A DNA stretch of 64,000 bases from positions 27,850,193 through 27,914,192 of the forward strand of contig JAKGHH010000005.1 in assembly GCA_022828595.1 (NCBI GenBank). Direction: 5' to 3'. The position numbers and the translations under genes are program-made. Shown here one piece after another: positions 45,988 through 58,906 of this stretch. Numbering within the stretch: position 1 is the first letter of the stretch; each line of letters opens with the position of its first letter. The stretch comes from Nelumbo lutea (Eukaryota; Streptophyta; Magnoliopsida; Proteales; Nelumbonaceae). The notes under the pieces are model-generated. The model made no database searches and was not told the origin of the DNA. It saw only the letters and a program-made list of their open reading frames with translations.

Positions 45988-48900
45988 TCAGTGGCCCAAA
46001 AACATCAAAGTGAGTGCCACAATTGCTGCTACACAGAGACTCAGATTGGCATTGTTTGTTGGCTGATCACTTGGAAGATCTAGCCCAGTAGATCCAACTC
46101 CATCAGCGGTGGCATCTCCTACAGGGGGTAGTGGTGGATCGATGACATCTCCCACAGTAAGTGATGGTGCTGGGGCACCAACAGGTGGTAGTGCATCTGG
46201 TGATGCCAATGCAAGCAGAGCACCAGGCTGAGCCGGGAAGATGGTGTAAGGGACATTAGCATTAAGATCAATACATGGACTTCCTGCAGTAATCAAGCAG
46301 GTCTACTAGTTGGTTACATGTACTTAAACCACGCGATCTATTGACTGTGTTATGAGTGCATTCTTTTCCTGACTGCATTTTCTAGTAAAATTTAGATTGT
46401 GAAACTTACTCGAATATGCCCTTGCAGTTGCTGGGTAATCAGTTACAACCCCATCTATTCCAAATCCTGCAACAAATGTCTGCAACTCCACAATTGGATC
46501 TGAGAACATGTCAATTGCGATAGTTGGGAATTCATTCATGAATACAGAAGTGAATACAGAAATATTGGAAAGTTGAAACGTGTCAACAACATCAGTGTAC
46601 TTCACGGTGAAGGAATTTAATATAACTAGAGAGGAGCTTCGTGGGAGATTGACTATATCTGCAAACTTCTTGATTTCCTCCACAGTCTCCTTAGGTACAC
46701 TGCTGATTATCTCATAAATGTGGAAGACTTTTTGGTAACTGGGCACATCCTTGAACTTTGAGAGCACTGCACTGTCATCTGACTGTATCATAACAACCTG
46801 GGTTTCCTGTTTGTCAAAACTGGCATTTCTCAAGGCACTGGCAACGATATCCACTATGTCAAAACCCTTTGATGCAAGGTAGGGAGCATTCTGAGAAACA
46901 GGAAAATGTCAACCTTCTTTGGACGTTAATCTAATCTGGCATATACAAGTACTGTTTGTAAATGTCATAGCTTGATGGCCTTATGCTTAATGCACATGTA
47001 AGGCAATGAGAACAACACTTGATGGCATCCCATCTATCTGATCCTCTATGCTGAAGTCCAATGATAAGATAATTATGATCATATTATCAACTCATGTTCA
47101 ACTTCCCTAAATTGGAGGTGTCTAGGTAGGATCAATCATATGAAGCCTCAGACATGTATGATTATGAAGTTATAGCCTTTAACTACTACATTTAATTATT
47201 GATTACAAACCATCCCCATGTTAGTTAAAACAATCTTTTTTTTCTTTGTAAGGATGTTTGTTAGGTTTTGGCTTAGGAGATTTCTTACATTGCTGTCAAG
47301 TAGTGCATCTCTGTAATTTTTTATCCCTCGAGTAAAATCCACAAGTCAAGTAAAACGGTTTGTTATGTTAATAAGCTATAAACAGATTTTAGTTAGAGAC
47401 CATTGTTTGGTGAAATGCAAAATCTCAGTACGAAAAGCATAAGATCACCAGTTTAAGTCTTAGAGCATCAATTTCACACAAAACTGCCCGAGGTTATATC
47501 TACGTCCAGCCCATCCCTCCAAAGACCCAGATAAATAGGGATACATTGGTTAATGTCCTAGGTTTGTAAAGATTTCTTGTGCTCTTTCGTCTAGAAAATC
47601 TCTAAGATCATATAGTAGTAGCAATAGAAGGTGTTTTAGATTTGAAATTTATTTAAAGGGAATTCAATAAGCAACTTAAAAAAACTGAATGTATAGTCAA
47701 GGAAAAAGCTTACCTCTATGTCAATCATGATTCCAGGAACTGCCTTGGCCTTTGCAAAGTCCAAGAATTCAGGTAGCGTCAAGAACTTACCCTTATTCTT
47801 GTTTGCTGGATTTCTTGGCAAGGAAACACCGGGTACTGGGCTTCGCAGGTCAGCTGAAATGATAAAATTTCAATGTTATTGGGATCTCTACAGCTAAGTA
47901 GATATAATATCTCTCTAACAATGATTAATTAATTTCTAAATTTCAATTTAGTCTTTTGTATAATGGTAATTCTACCAATTAAAATGCACATTATAATTAT
48001 ATTTGGTTAGCAAAAGTAAAATTAACTCACAAGGAAAAAGAGAAATAAACAATGATATCCCTACAAGATGGTAAACTTAAGATAAACATCCACATATCTT
48101 ATCTGTCAAAATGTTGCAGAACTAAACCAGGAGAACTAGGAGGTGCTTGATGAAGAAGCAGATACAAAGAAGGGGAACAACTGTAACAAAGAAAACCAAG
48201 GTATTGAGGTTCTGGAGCAGGTTATCACGAGGATCATCACATCACCAACTCCAGACCACTCATCCTACTAAAACTGCAGTACTGAACCATTACCAACTAC
48301 ATATTTAGTGAACCCCTAAAAGACTGATGCAACTAAATGATACTTTCCAAACACAAAAAACAGATGTAGCAGTAGCAACTCTATAATCTCACTCCAGCCA
48401 TTTAGACACCACCACCCTCCTCTGAAGATGCAACTTGGTGAGGCTTGCATTGAGCTTTCGTTAAATTTTGAATGGACCTGGCATGAAGGCCTAAGCCCAA
48501 TTGGTATCTGAGTTTCTCCCCTACCATCCCCCGTATGTCTCCTGTCTCATTCTCAAAATGTTATAACTATTTGCTTGCAGAGTTTTGTTTATAACTCTAA
48601 AGTCTTATCCCTCCAAGCATATTTGGTTGACACATTCACACGCCTAATACCATTTCACTAAATGGAATTATTTTCTCCCTCATCCTCCATGCATTAGAAA
48701 AAAACATTTTTAATATGTTCAGTCTGTTTTGCCACCTTCTGTGAAACCTTGAGCAAAGAAAGAAAGTAAATGGGTATAGCTGCTAAAGCAATCAATGAGA
48801 GTGACCTTACCCAAGAGAGAATTATCTGTACTTCCATCCAGCCAGTTTCTTCTCAATTCTTTCTATGGCTAGTGGTCAAGACTGATACCTTGGATCAATC

Positions 48901-51900
48901 ATCAATAATAAGGGAGAAAATAAAGAGGAGGTTGCCCAGATAATTAGAGCAGTGTGTTTGAAGTGGAGAGGTGCATCCACTGTTCTGTGTGACTAGAAAT
49001 ATATTATTGATAAAGGAAAGTTTACAAAACATTAATAAGACCAACATTGCTATATGAGACAGAATGTTGGAAAACCAAGAAATAACATGTTCCAGAATCA
49101 GGCTGTAAATCAGGATGTTGAGAGAGATTAGAGCTGTAAATCAGGCTCTGCCGCCTGCCTCCTGCTGCCTGACACGAAATTGAGCCAGACCAGCACAACA
49201 GTATGTAGGTCATGCTAGGCACGGCACGATGGAATGGGCCATGCCACCCGTGGCCCACATGCCGGCCCAGCCCGGCCCGGCCCGGCACGGGCCATATATA
49301 TATTTATATATATATTATATATTATATATATTATATATTATATATATGATAAATATATAATTTTGTTTTCAATTTTATTATACTGCATTGTATATATAAA
49401 CAATTATATACATCAAAATTCATTTAAAATAAAAATTTAAACATTTTTTTTCATTTTTCAAATAGGCCTCTCATAGCTTGGCCAAGTCTGCAGCCCGGCC
49501 TGGCCCAAGGCTCGGCCCATGGCACGGGCCTGCACAGGCTCGGGCCATGGGCTGTGCTGGGCTGATCCCCAAAATTATCCCAGGGGAGGGAGGCATGGCC
49601 CGTGGGCCAGCACGGCACTGCCTGCACTTTGCACAAGCTGCATGCAGGCCATGCCGTGCCGGCCCAGCATGGTCCGATTTACACCTCTAAGAAAGATGAG
49701 TGGAAATAATAGAAAGGACAGAACCAGAAATGAGCACATTATGGAGGAATAACGAGTAGTTCCAATTAGTGACACGATGATGGAAAGTTAACTAAGATGG
49801 TTTGGTTATGTGCATAGCAACCAATGACTGCACCAATGAGGATTAAATTGGCACAAGTAGAAGGCTATTGATCAAGGAAAAGACCAAGAAAATGTGGTTT
49901 GAAGCAGAATAAATTGATTTAAGGACTTGTTGTTTGACAGAAAACATGTCTCTTGATAGAGCATAATAATAGCAGGACAGAATTCCTATAGCCAACCTCT
50001 AATAGTTGGGATTAAGGTTGATTTAAGTTGAGTTGCCAAGTTGATGAAAAATAGGTTTTAACACCAATAGGCAAACCCAAATATGTGGAAAGAAAATCAC
50101 CTATCCGGCATTCCATAGCAGTAGCACATTCTTCAAGTAGCTGACCTCAAGATTCCCAAATTTCAACCATTACACTCTTACCAATATTCACTAAAGACCT
50201 GATAACACCTCAAAATTTTTGAGAATAGCCTTTAGAGTGAATTCTTGTCCCACAAATATATTAAAAAATATGAAGGTATCATCATCATATTGGAGGTATG
50301 AAATTTATGGTAAATCACTTCCATCCTGAAACCAAAAAGCAAATGGACATTGATTCCCATGGAAAACATCACATTTTGGTTCTGTGTTGGTAGGCCTTTA
50401 ACAACCATATTTTTCAGTATGCAAGAATTTTAGAGAGGATCAGTTTCTTTTTAGTTGACCCCATATAGTTGGGACAAGGCTTAGATAATATGATGATGAG
50501 AGTTGATGTCTACAATCTCCTACATGGGAATTCTTGGATGGATATCACCATGGAGTTGATTGGCACACTCTATGAGTACCTTCACTCTCCCTACTGTTTT
50601 ATTTGAATCATGAGTTTGGGGGAGGGGCTCATGATGGATCCTAATTACAGACCACAAAATTGGCTAAAGTTTACAGTTTTACTAAAATTGATTCTTTTAT
50701 TTATGCATGTTCTATGATACATCTGTACAATGTAGATATCTAGATTGGCATATATATATGCCAATAAATAAATAGAATGTATATATGTAACTATTGAAAA
50801 ATGCAAGCATGCATGTGGTACTAATACTTCATATCTATAGATTAAACAAAGGGCATCTAAGTTTTATAACATGGAAAATATTAGAGGGGACTTTTTAAGA
50901 GTTTACGTTTCAAGCTTTGAATCTCGCTCCAAGTGAGGTCAAATGAAAATATCCCACTGTGTTGTTGGATTTCTGGGACAGAGGAAGTTCGAGACATAAA
51001 AGTAGTCATTGCAGTAGTATAAGCCATTAGGTCAGGTGATTCAGAGCAGAATGCTATTCCATCCTTTGTCATTTGGACTGAGCAATCTATTATGTCAGCT
51101 CCATCATCAACTGCTTGCTGATAAGCAAGATCAGTGCAGGGAGCAAAGACTCCACTAGCTCCATTGTGAGTTATGACCAAAACTTTACCTGAAAGGACAG
51201 AGGATTATAAATTTATATATTTATAATTTCCTTTCTACTCTTTACACCAGCACAAATACTATGGCCTTGAAAGGGCTTAAGATTGTTTATCACCTTTGTC
51301 AGGTCTGGTTTTGTTGTTATGCGCCAGGCAACCTGCAAGGAAAAGAGTAATCTGAAAATAGGAGTAGAAATGATGAAAAGAAAAATCTTTTCTTTTACAT
51401 TTACTCTTTGGGTAGTAAACAATGACAGGATTTACGATAAAATATTAGGATTCAGTTGGCTTAACATAACAATCTGAAAAGAGAATATCGAAACCTTGTA
51501 AATAACTTGTTTATGGGATTGCATGTTCTTCGAAAGACCTGATCCTGATCTTGTGAAGGGTGTAACATGTTAGAAATGGGTAGACGAATTTTATCAATCA
51601 AGGGTATATTTCTAAGGTAATTAGCAGTTTAGAACCAGATCAGTCGTGAGAAAGTCTGATGATGTATGAAAGGATTCTGACCAGTCAAATGTATTCTTGT
51701 GGTTTTTCTGCTTATGTTTTCTGACTCCTGAGTATTCAAAGTATAGCAATGCATTAATTGGTTATTTTAATCATTAGAAACAGCCTCTCTGTATGTGCAG
51801 GGGTAAGGCAGCATACATCTGTCCCTCCCCAGACCCCACATTGGCAGGACCCTTGTGCGCTGGGCTGCCAGGACAACAGTTGGTTAAAAACTTCTCCTCC

Positions 51901-52846
51901 CAAACCCACTAAAGAGGTGTTTGTCAATGTGCATATTTTGTTTTCTAAAACAAAAAGAACTGGCACATTATCTTAATGTTGGGAAAAAAAAGAAACATTT
52001 TCTATGTGGTGCTATACTTCAGGTGGATATTTTTAGGGTTATGGAATGAAATACTAAAGGTTAGTTTCTCAGAGATTCTATATAGCTATTGTGCCACTTA
52101 AATCATTTTCTGGAATATCCATTATTTAAGAAAGAATATAAATATGCATGGTGAAAGAATAGCAGCAAAATGTCTCACCAATGGCTTCCGATGCAGTAGG
52201 AGGGAAGTCTGTAAGTACCCCATCAACAGAGAAATCAGGATTGTCGACGAACTGCAAGTACTCAGCTGTGGGATCATAGCTGTAGTTATAACTTCCTATC
52301 CCATCATTCTTGAAAGTACAAGCAAATACTAGTAATCCTTGCTTATGTGCATCTGTTACTAGGTTAGTGTGAGCCTCTAAATATTTTTGAGCATTGACAG
52401 GCCAAATGTATTCCTTGGGAACAAGAATCCCAGATGCAAAGGTCTTGATTTCAGGCAAATTTGACAAGATTGAACCATACTTTTGCTTTGTTGTGGGTTC
52501 AACTGCATCTGCTTCTAAGAACCGAAATATTAACTTTGTCGTGTCTGTGTTCAGCTTTCCATTGAGGTTCTTTAAGAAACCAATCTCAGGCGATGATATG
52601 TAATCGATACGCATATGTTTTAAAGACTCCTCAATGTAGGCTTCTGCATTCAAGTTGTGCTGAACATAGAACATGTCATACTGCAACATACAGTACAGGC
52701 AGAAGAAAGACCTGATGTTAAATTTTGTAGATGATGAACAGACCATTCTCTTCAACTAAATATATATACTTCTCCTTATCGCCTGTCTCTATTGAACTAC
52801 ATTTATGAATTGTTTCTCTAGAGACTAGGCTTAACTAATGAGATGA

Positions 52847-52886
<40 letters not shown>

Positions 52887-55225
52887 CTACATACCTCAAC
52901 ATTCAACCAGAACTTGGGGGGTCGAAGTCCTTTTACATCTTCAACTGTCATTATCGGTAGAGTCTCATCAAATATACTTGCTCTGGAGTAGACATTCTGA
53001 GACACTTAAAAGCACAAAGAAAATACACATAAAAGAAAGGTAGTTACTTTCAAAAGCAAACTCTTAGAAGAAGAATGCAAATTAACTAAATAAATAGGAA
53101 ATACAAAATAATTTATGGTTGTAACTTTGTCTCCATTGCATGCATTTGTTCTGGGATATTGCTGGTTGTGTAAGAAATAGATAAAGGAAACGACAGCAAG
53201 CATGGTTGTAACTTCTTTGGTAACAAAAGCAATGAAAAGAATTTCACATATGCGCATGTACATGAATACATATCTCAATGCATCTTTATTTGTAAATTTT
53301 CAGAAAAGCACCTGCTATCTACAACTGCAATTAAGAAGACTCTTATCCAGTAGGTTACTTTCCTTACTGGCAATGCCAGCTACAAACCTGTGGATAATAC
53401 CATAGCAGGATAAATACCTATTTAATAATGATATGAACATTAAAAAAATGAAAGACTTATTAAATTTTGGATGGTTTATGTTAAGAATAATAACAACCAG
53501 AATTAACAAATAACTCTTGTGCCAAATGAGATTAGGCAAATATAGATAATGTTATTCAAGCATGATTTTTAGTGTCTTGCATTATCATTGAGGTGCCGTG
53601 GCTATGGTGATGGTTTGTAACATGAACCTGCCATGGAAATTCTCTTCATACTATAATAAAATTTGGGTGAAAGCAAAACCAAGGACTTTAGGCTGTTATG
53701 TTAGTTTGAACATTTGAAACAATAGAAAAAAAGAACCATATTTTGATCTCAATTGTGAATAGACACAGCTATAAGTTTCCATTATATGCACACAACACAC
53801 AGAGACAAGACAAAACAAAATCCTTTTTCCTGGAAGCCAAATTAGAGGAATCCTGAAACACTTACATGTTATATTGTTAAATAACTCCTCAACTGTAAAG
53901 TCCACCGCAAACCACCCACTAATATTTTTTCCATTCACATTGTAAGTTTTCTCCCCCTCGGGGTAGTAGGCAGATATAGTTGTTGAATTGTCAAGACGTA
54001 GTTCTGTCTGGCATATCCCATTTCCATCTTTTGTTAATTGTAAATCACAAAACAAAACCACATCAGATATGCTTGTTGATAGAGCAAATTGGTAGGCAAA
54101 CTGACTGGACTCCGGAAAAACACCCGAAAATCCACCACGTGCTATCACTAAAGGTCTATCACCTGTAATAACATGTAAAATAAAGATCTTAATTCATGTA
54201 ACAAAATATGGAGTCTTGGGAAATCTTAACAAGGATGAAATTGCAAACATTTGGAAGATCTTATTTACATCTGTTTTGTTTCCTGTGGTAAATTATAAAC
54301 TGTATTTATAACTTTTCTGATAAATAATCCTGAAAAAGGTTGGGCTTCCCCTAAATATTTTCACCAGTTTTATCTTCCTTCTTATTCTTTTTATCTTTGT
54401 TTGGATAGTGAACAGATTTCATTAAGCAAAACAGCAATATACATACAAATACAGCTTCCAGGGGAGGTAGAGTGTCCTACCTCAACCTATTACATAAATT
54501 ACAGTTATAACTGTGCCCAACACATCTTTTCCTATGGATTTTTGTTTGAAATAAAAAATTAAAAGGAAAAGGAAATATTTAATGTAGATGTGAAGGAAGT
54601 GCCTTGTGAGAGTTACATTAGGTGTAAATGAGGAGGTTCCTATTCTAGCAATTTATCTCAGAATGAACAAAAAGAAAGAGAGAAAGGTCGCAAATCAAGC
54701 TGATGCTTCTGATACGATATAAAGGACTATACTGATTCCAAAAGGAAATATGACGCAACCACACTGCATTTACCTGGGAGAAGTTCCATTCTATTGTTAT
54801 TGTATAATGGAAGCCTCCACCTTATCAATGCATCTTAATAGATGGAATTATATTTTGTAAGACTAGAGAATGATAGAACTCCAATAAATAAATGATAGAC
54901 TATTAGGAATTCTTATAAATATTCTTGCTCTTTTTTTTTTTTTTCTGCTTCATCAAATGCAGAGATCAAACTATTTACAAGAAAATGTCATAACTTGAGT
55001 TGAACAGAATTCCACATATATATTTCATCCAAAAAATCTTTAAATAAAAAGAAATCCAGGATCAAGGACCCAAAAAAGCAGATATTAAATTCATTGAACG
55101 GGAAGAAGAACATAGATGCTACCATTGAGTGTCAGCCACTTCTGGTTCTGGGAAGGATCTTCTACATGTTTCTGTGCCAAAGCTGAGTGGATAAACAAGA
55201 AAATAAAGAAGAAACACCGTTCCAT
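45988..55225 (-). CDS. GDPDL: Glycerophosphodiester phosphodiesterase-like protein (SHV3/GDPDL family), GPI-anchored
   Basis: Nine coding exons, all GT-AG with compatible phases: 55225-55123, 54162-53866, 53004-52895, 52680-52179, 51332-51294, 51188-50907, 47853-47714, 46890-46410, 46283-45988. They sum to 2250 bp, 749 residues plus TGA. A signal peptide (MERCFFFIFLFIHSALA) precedes GDPD-like domain 1 (residues ~37-335, RPLVIARGGFSGVFPES, CDLQLTKDG). Domain 2 (~352-650) has VLVITHNGASG and DCSVQMTKDGI. The C-terminus has a Pro-rich spacer (DPPLPPVG) and a hydrophobic tail (LCVAAIVALTLMFLGH) typical of GPI attachment. Length and order match Arabidopsis SHV3/GDPDL proteins of about 750 residues, cell-surface proteins needed for cell wall (cellulose, pectin) organisation and root hair integrity. 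The canonical His of HRG is Ala in domain 1, as in the family. No stops or frameshifts, so probably functional. Confidence 0.94.
48880..50060 (+). mobile_element. RTE-type LINE 3' fragment in GDPDL intron 6
   Basis: Broken plus-strand frames reproduce the C-terminal part of plant RTE reverse transcriptases: YLGSIINNKGENKEEVAQII, RAVCLKWRGASTVLCD, a TLLYETECWKTKKQHV stretch near 49040-49080, then after an insertion RKMSGNNRKDRTRNEHIMEE, LRWFGYVHSN, AIDQGKDQEN and a final DRKHVS region near 49930. Many stops. It lies antisense to the gene and is split by a hAT-like element at 49129-49689. Confidence 0.8.
49129..49689. mobile_element. hAT-like non-autonomous element nested in RTE LINE
   Basis: Begins TAGAGCTGTAAATC and ends GATTTACACCTCTA. 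Flanked by AGAGAGAT (49121-49128) and AGAAAGAT (49690-49697), 7 of 8 matching. GC-rich arms (GCCCAGCCCGGCCCGGCCC; GGCACGGGCCTGCAC) enclose an AT-rich core with TATA repeats, the same design as the other TAGGGGTG-type elements. Confidence 0.83.
51777..51869 (+). mobile_element. 5'-truncated Au-like SINE in GDPDL intron 5
   Basis: AACAGCCTCTCTGTATGTGC, AGGGGTAAGGCAGCATACAT, CCCTCCCCAGACCCCACATT and GTGCGCTGGGCTGCC follow the tRNA-unrelated body and 3' end of plant Au-type SINEs. The tRNA-like head is missing. It lies antisense to the gene, between exons 4 and 5. A fuller copy is at about 60478-60631. Confidence 0.78.
52851..52883 (+). repeat. (GA)n microsatellite next to GDPDL exon 3 donor
   Basis: About 16 GA units end 12 bp from the exon 3 boundary. 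On the gene strand this is a (TC)n tract just inside intron 3. Confidence 0.9.
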
Positions 55226-55860
55226 TTTTCTAATCCTGAAAAGCAGAGATATTGGCCAGAATAAAGCAAAAACAAATCAGAAGATTGATCCAGATAAATC
55301 ATAAAACAAGAGATCGCAAGTTCAATATTAATCAGTAACATGGAACATTATCAATGACCTTAAATTGATATTCGCCTGATAATTTGTCTTATTGTATTAT
55401 ACCTATTAAACTAAAATAATTAAAAGAGAAAAGAAGATTGAAAGAAGTAACCAGGCATTCCCTATCAAGTTTCACACAAATGGAGAAACTCTCAAGGGAA
55501 GTACAAAACTGACAAAGAGATTCAGGTCTTAATAACCCCCACATAATTTCCGCATTAATGGCTGGCAAGTTTCAAGGCTTTTATGGGTCTCCGCATTTGT
55601 TTCTCTTTGTCAGACTAAGTCTGTCCTGCGTTTCTTTTTTGGCGCCAGATGGACAGGTCAACCCGCAACCAATGGTTTGAAAACCAGACACATGATACCC
55701 ATTTTTGCTAATGCCCTCTAGGTCAAACCCATTACAGACCATGGTTGCTTGTGGTCTGATTTGTGAGGAAACAATGAAGAAGAACAAGAACAAGAAGAGA
55801 TGATACGTACCAATCTAAAGGCTTGAGTCTGCAACACTCAAAGCCTCAAATGGGAAGAGA
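55226..55860 (-). other. GDPDL 5' UTR with probable leader intron
   Basis: Ten bases before the ATG, the minus strand has a good acceptor (CTGCTTTTCAG at about 55246-55236), and a matching donor ATTG|GTACGT lies at 55811/55810. This suggests a 575-bp intron in the 5' UTR. No coding sequence upstream. The transcription start is not identifiable. Confidence 0.5.
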
Positions 55861-56320
55861 AAAGAGGGAAACGTTATTACATACAACTTCGGTGATTTTA
55901 AGAGTTCTAATTCTCAAAGACTGGGTTTTATTGTGTCCCATCTTTTCTTCATTTTTGTTGAAGAAGTTTGTTTATGGTTTTTGGCGCCAGATAGACAATT
56001 CTACCCACAACGGCTTAACGGTTTTCTGAAAGAAAACTTACCCACAACAGTAAATGTGTTTTCTTTCAACGGCTTACCGTTTTTAATGCTAAAATTTAGG
56101 CTAATACTTTACTTTCAGTCTTTAATTAAACCAGACACATTTAACTCTGCTGAAATAATTCGGTTTTTCGTGGAGAATGAAGCGAAACCAACGGAAAAGA
56201 TAAAAACACAGGAAATAAGTCAACGCTTTCATAGAATTTGGTCGGAAATTGACACAATTCCTGTCTGGTTTCATTTGCTGGAATCTCCCCTGAGGTGAAG
56301 CATTTTACTCTTGCTGAAAC
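55861..56320. other. Upstream flank of GDPDL, no gene recognised
   Basis: Contains the word TTTTGGCGCCAGATAGACA near 55978, which recurs as TTTGGCGCCAGATGGACAGG near 55638, a short duplicated word of unknown meaning. ORFs here are short and unconvincing. Confidence 0.35.
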
Positions 56321-56706
56321 TAGGGGTGTAATGGACCGGTTTTGGAATGTACTCCGTCCAAACCAAAATCAATTTGGATTGAATTGGAGCAGTCCAGATT
56401 TGATGGTCCAAAACATTTATTGGATTGGATTGGACCTGATCCATTGGATTGGATTGGTTTGAGCCAAATAGTCAATATGCAATCCATTGATAGAAGACAA
56501 GATTATAGCTGTCAATGGACTAGGTTTGATTTAAAACCAATCTAAATTAAAACAAATTTGAGTAGATTGAATGGCCCCGACATTGAATTGGCCAGTATAA
56601 AATGGTCCCAAATATTCATTAAATTGGATTGGACCTGGTCCATTTGTAATGGACTCACATTAGACTGGATTGGATTAGACCAAATTCAGTCCAATTGACA
56701 CCCCTA
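56321..56706. mobile_element. hAT-like non-autonomous element, 386 bp
   Basis: Begins TAGGGGTGTAATGGACCGG and ends CCAATTGACACCCCTA. Flanked by GCTGAAAC (56313-56320) and GCTCAAAC (56707-56714), 7 of 8 matching. The interior is built of TTGGATTGGA/TCCAATCCAA words. A related but incomplete copy starts at 61732. Confidence 0.85.
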
Positions 56707-56714
56707 GCTCAAAC

Positions 56715-58906
56715 CTCCCCTAATGTTTAGTCATTGCAATCACTTCACATGAACTCTTTGACCCAAATACACAGTTGCAAGTAGAACCCCTCTATTAGAA
56801 TCATCTAATAATAGTCACAAAAAATGTCCAAAAATACCAATGTACAAACTTTATAAATAATAGAAAATAAATTTTAAAGTTGCCACCTTCCCATTGAGTG
56901 ATTGATATGAAAGGAAAATTTGGAAAATAAATCAGTTTCAGAAAAGTAATTGAAAAGGTTTGGGTTAGAGATTCATGCAAAGAAGAGAAATTTTGGAAAA
57001 TAAACATTTTGGTCAAAAGTAACTTTATGGATATTTTCAACATTTTCAATCCCCTTTTTAGAGAATTCCAATAAAGGGGATCTACTTGCAACTATCTCAT
57101 AGAGTTCAGGGGAGCTGATTGCAATTACCAAACTTCACAAAAGGTTTTAGCAATGGCGGGGGGATGTTTCAAAAATTTACCCTATATTTCACAAGGCCCA
57201 TGGATTTTTTTTTTTTTTTGGTTAATAAGGCTCGTGGATTTGCATAAAGCAGTGTTGGGTTTTCCAACTTTAAGAACTCCTGTTACATTGGACCTCGGCC
57301 TCGGGGCCATTTTGAAATTTAGGCTTTAGTTGCAATGCAATTTCATTTATTCTAACATAAATGCATGCCTATAAGTGAGAAGAATGCAAATTCTGCTTCA
57401 TTTTTGCTTTTGGTTTTATTTTATTTTACCACAAGTTTATTTTACTTCACTTATAGTTTAGGGTTAAATACACTGCAATCCAATGCAGAATTCTGAATGA
57501 CAACCTCCCATAGCCCCCTCGCCCCCCTCCCCAATAAATCGCATCCTGCTTATGAATTTAACATCAATTTATGGTCAGGATTCATACATATTAGAAATTG
57601 ATTTAAAGATACCCTAAGTTTTCTAAATCGACTCAAACAATGTCAAATTTCAGGAAATTTCATATGAAACTTTTTTATCTTTCTATGTGATACTATTAGA
57701 AAAATTTAATTTTAGAGGCTTTAGGAGAGAGGCATTTGATAAAAGGTGCCTCTTTAAAAGCCAACCACGACGGTTGAGATGAATTCATGAAGAAGCGTTT
57801 GTAAATGCCTCTATATTGTATTTCATGCCAGTAGGGGCATTTTCGATATTAACCACAATTTACAACACTTCGATTCCATTAAATTTTGATTTGTTATCCT
57901 TACCTTCTCTCTCTTCTGTTTTTTTAGAACTTTTCCCTGTCGGGATCTTAAAAACACACTCCGTTTCGTCAGTCGAAATTCCATGACCGGTATTCAGAAA
58001 ACTGCCAAACTCCGCCACTGATCCTAATACCTAACGAACTGAATCCTCGTCTTTTTGATATTAATGACCCAAGATCGACCCTTGAAGGAATCCAGCTATG
58101 ACCCTTGAAGATCGACCGAAGATCGGGGATTTGAAGTCTCCCCTCAAGGTACTCCGGTAAGACCTTATCGTCGACTGCTGCTGATCGTGTTCCTTTTGCA
58201 GTGTCGATGGGTGATGGAGGTGGTACAGATGAGATTAAACGATGGCGGGTGCGTAGGTTAGGCATGGAAGCGTATCAGAAGAGGAGAATTATGAGAGGAT
58301 GTTTACTTTGGGTTTGTTCATGAAGGAGATCTTTCCACCAATGACCCACCCATTCGTATGAGCGAAATTATTTTCTATTTGCGCGGGTTCAACCACCATC
58401 AAATTGACCTTGATCATAGTTAAATTTGAGTACGCCGATGTTTGACGATGACAGCCGTGGGAGACGACGATGACAACCGTGATCAGCTCTTGCAATCTCT
58501 GCTTGTACCAAACAGTTAATGTCGTTTGTATTCAGAAGATAACACAATCTCTGGTCGCCAGAGAACAATTAATCAGGGAAGCTCTTCTGTTCCATTAATC
58601 CAGAGGTGGTTGGCCTTAGTTAGCAGTAGGTTTTCTCTGTAGGTCTCGTATTTCTATCTAGTTCTTTAAGTTTTAGTTATTTCAAAGTTACTAAGAATTT
58701 TTTACCTTTCATAATATCATCATCCTCTCCTTAATTGACTTGTATTCCTTCATTGAATGATTTGCTAATGATCAAGTTTGGTAGGAATAAAGGGTCTATA
58801 GTGTTTCTACAGTACAAAATTAAAGTAGGATTATGGTATCCATTCTTATAATTATAATCAGTTGTGTCATGTTACACAATGTTGACATTTCTTTATTGTG
58901 GGACAG
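56715..58906. other. Unassigned, weak gene-like signals only
   Basis: A 98-codon minus-strand ORF at 57969-58265 and a plus-strand stretch around 58200-58500 are not recognised. GC content is higher at 57950-58450 than around it, so a real but unknown exon is possible. No transposon ends found. Confidence 0.35.

Noticed and set aside
52144..52603. Plus-strand ORFs over GDPDL exon 4
   Set aside because: Complement of a well-supported exon.
57969..58265. 98-codon minus-strand ORF
   Set aside because: No recognised motif, no splice partner, opposite-strand frames equally open; too weak to call a gene.
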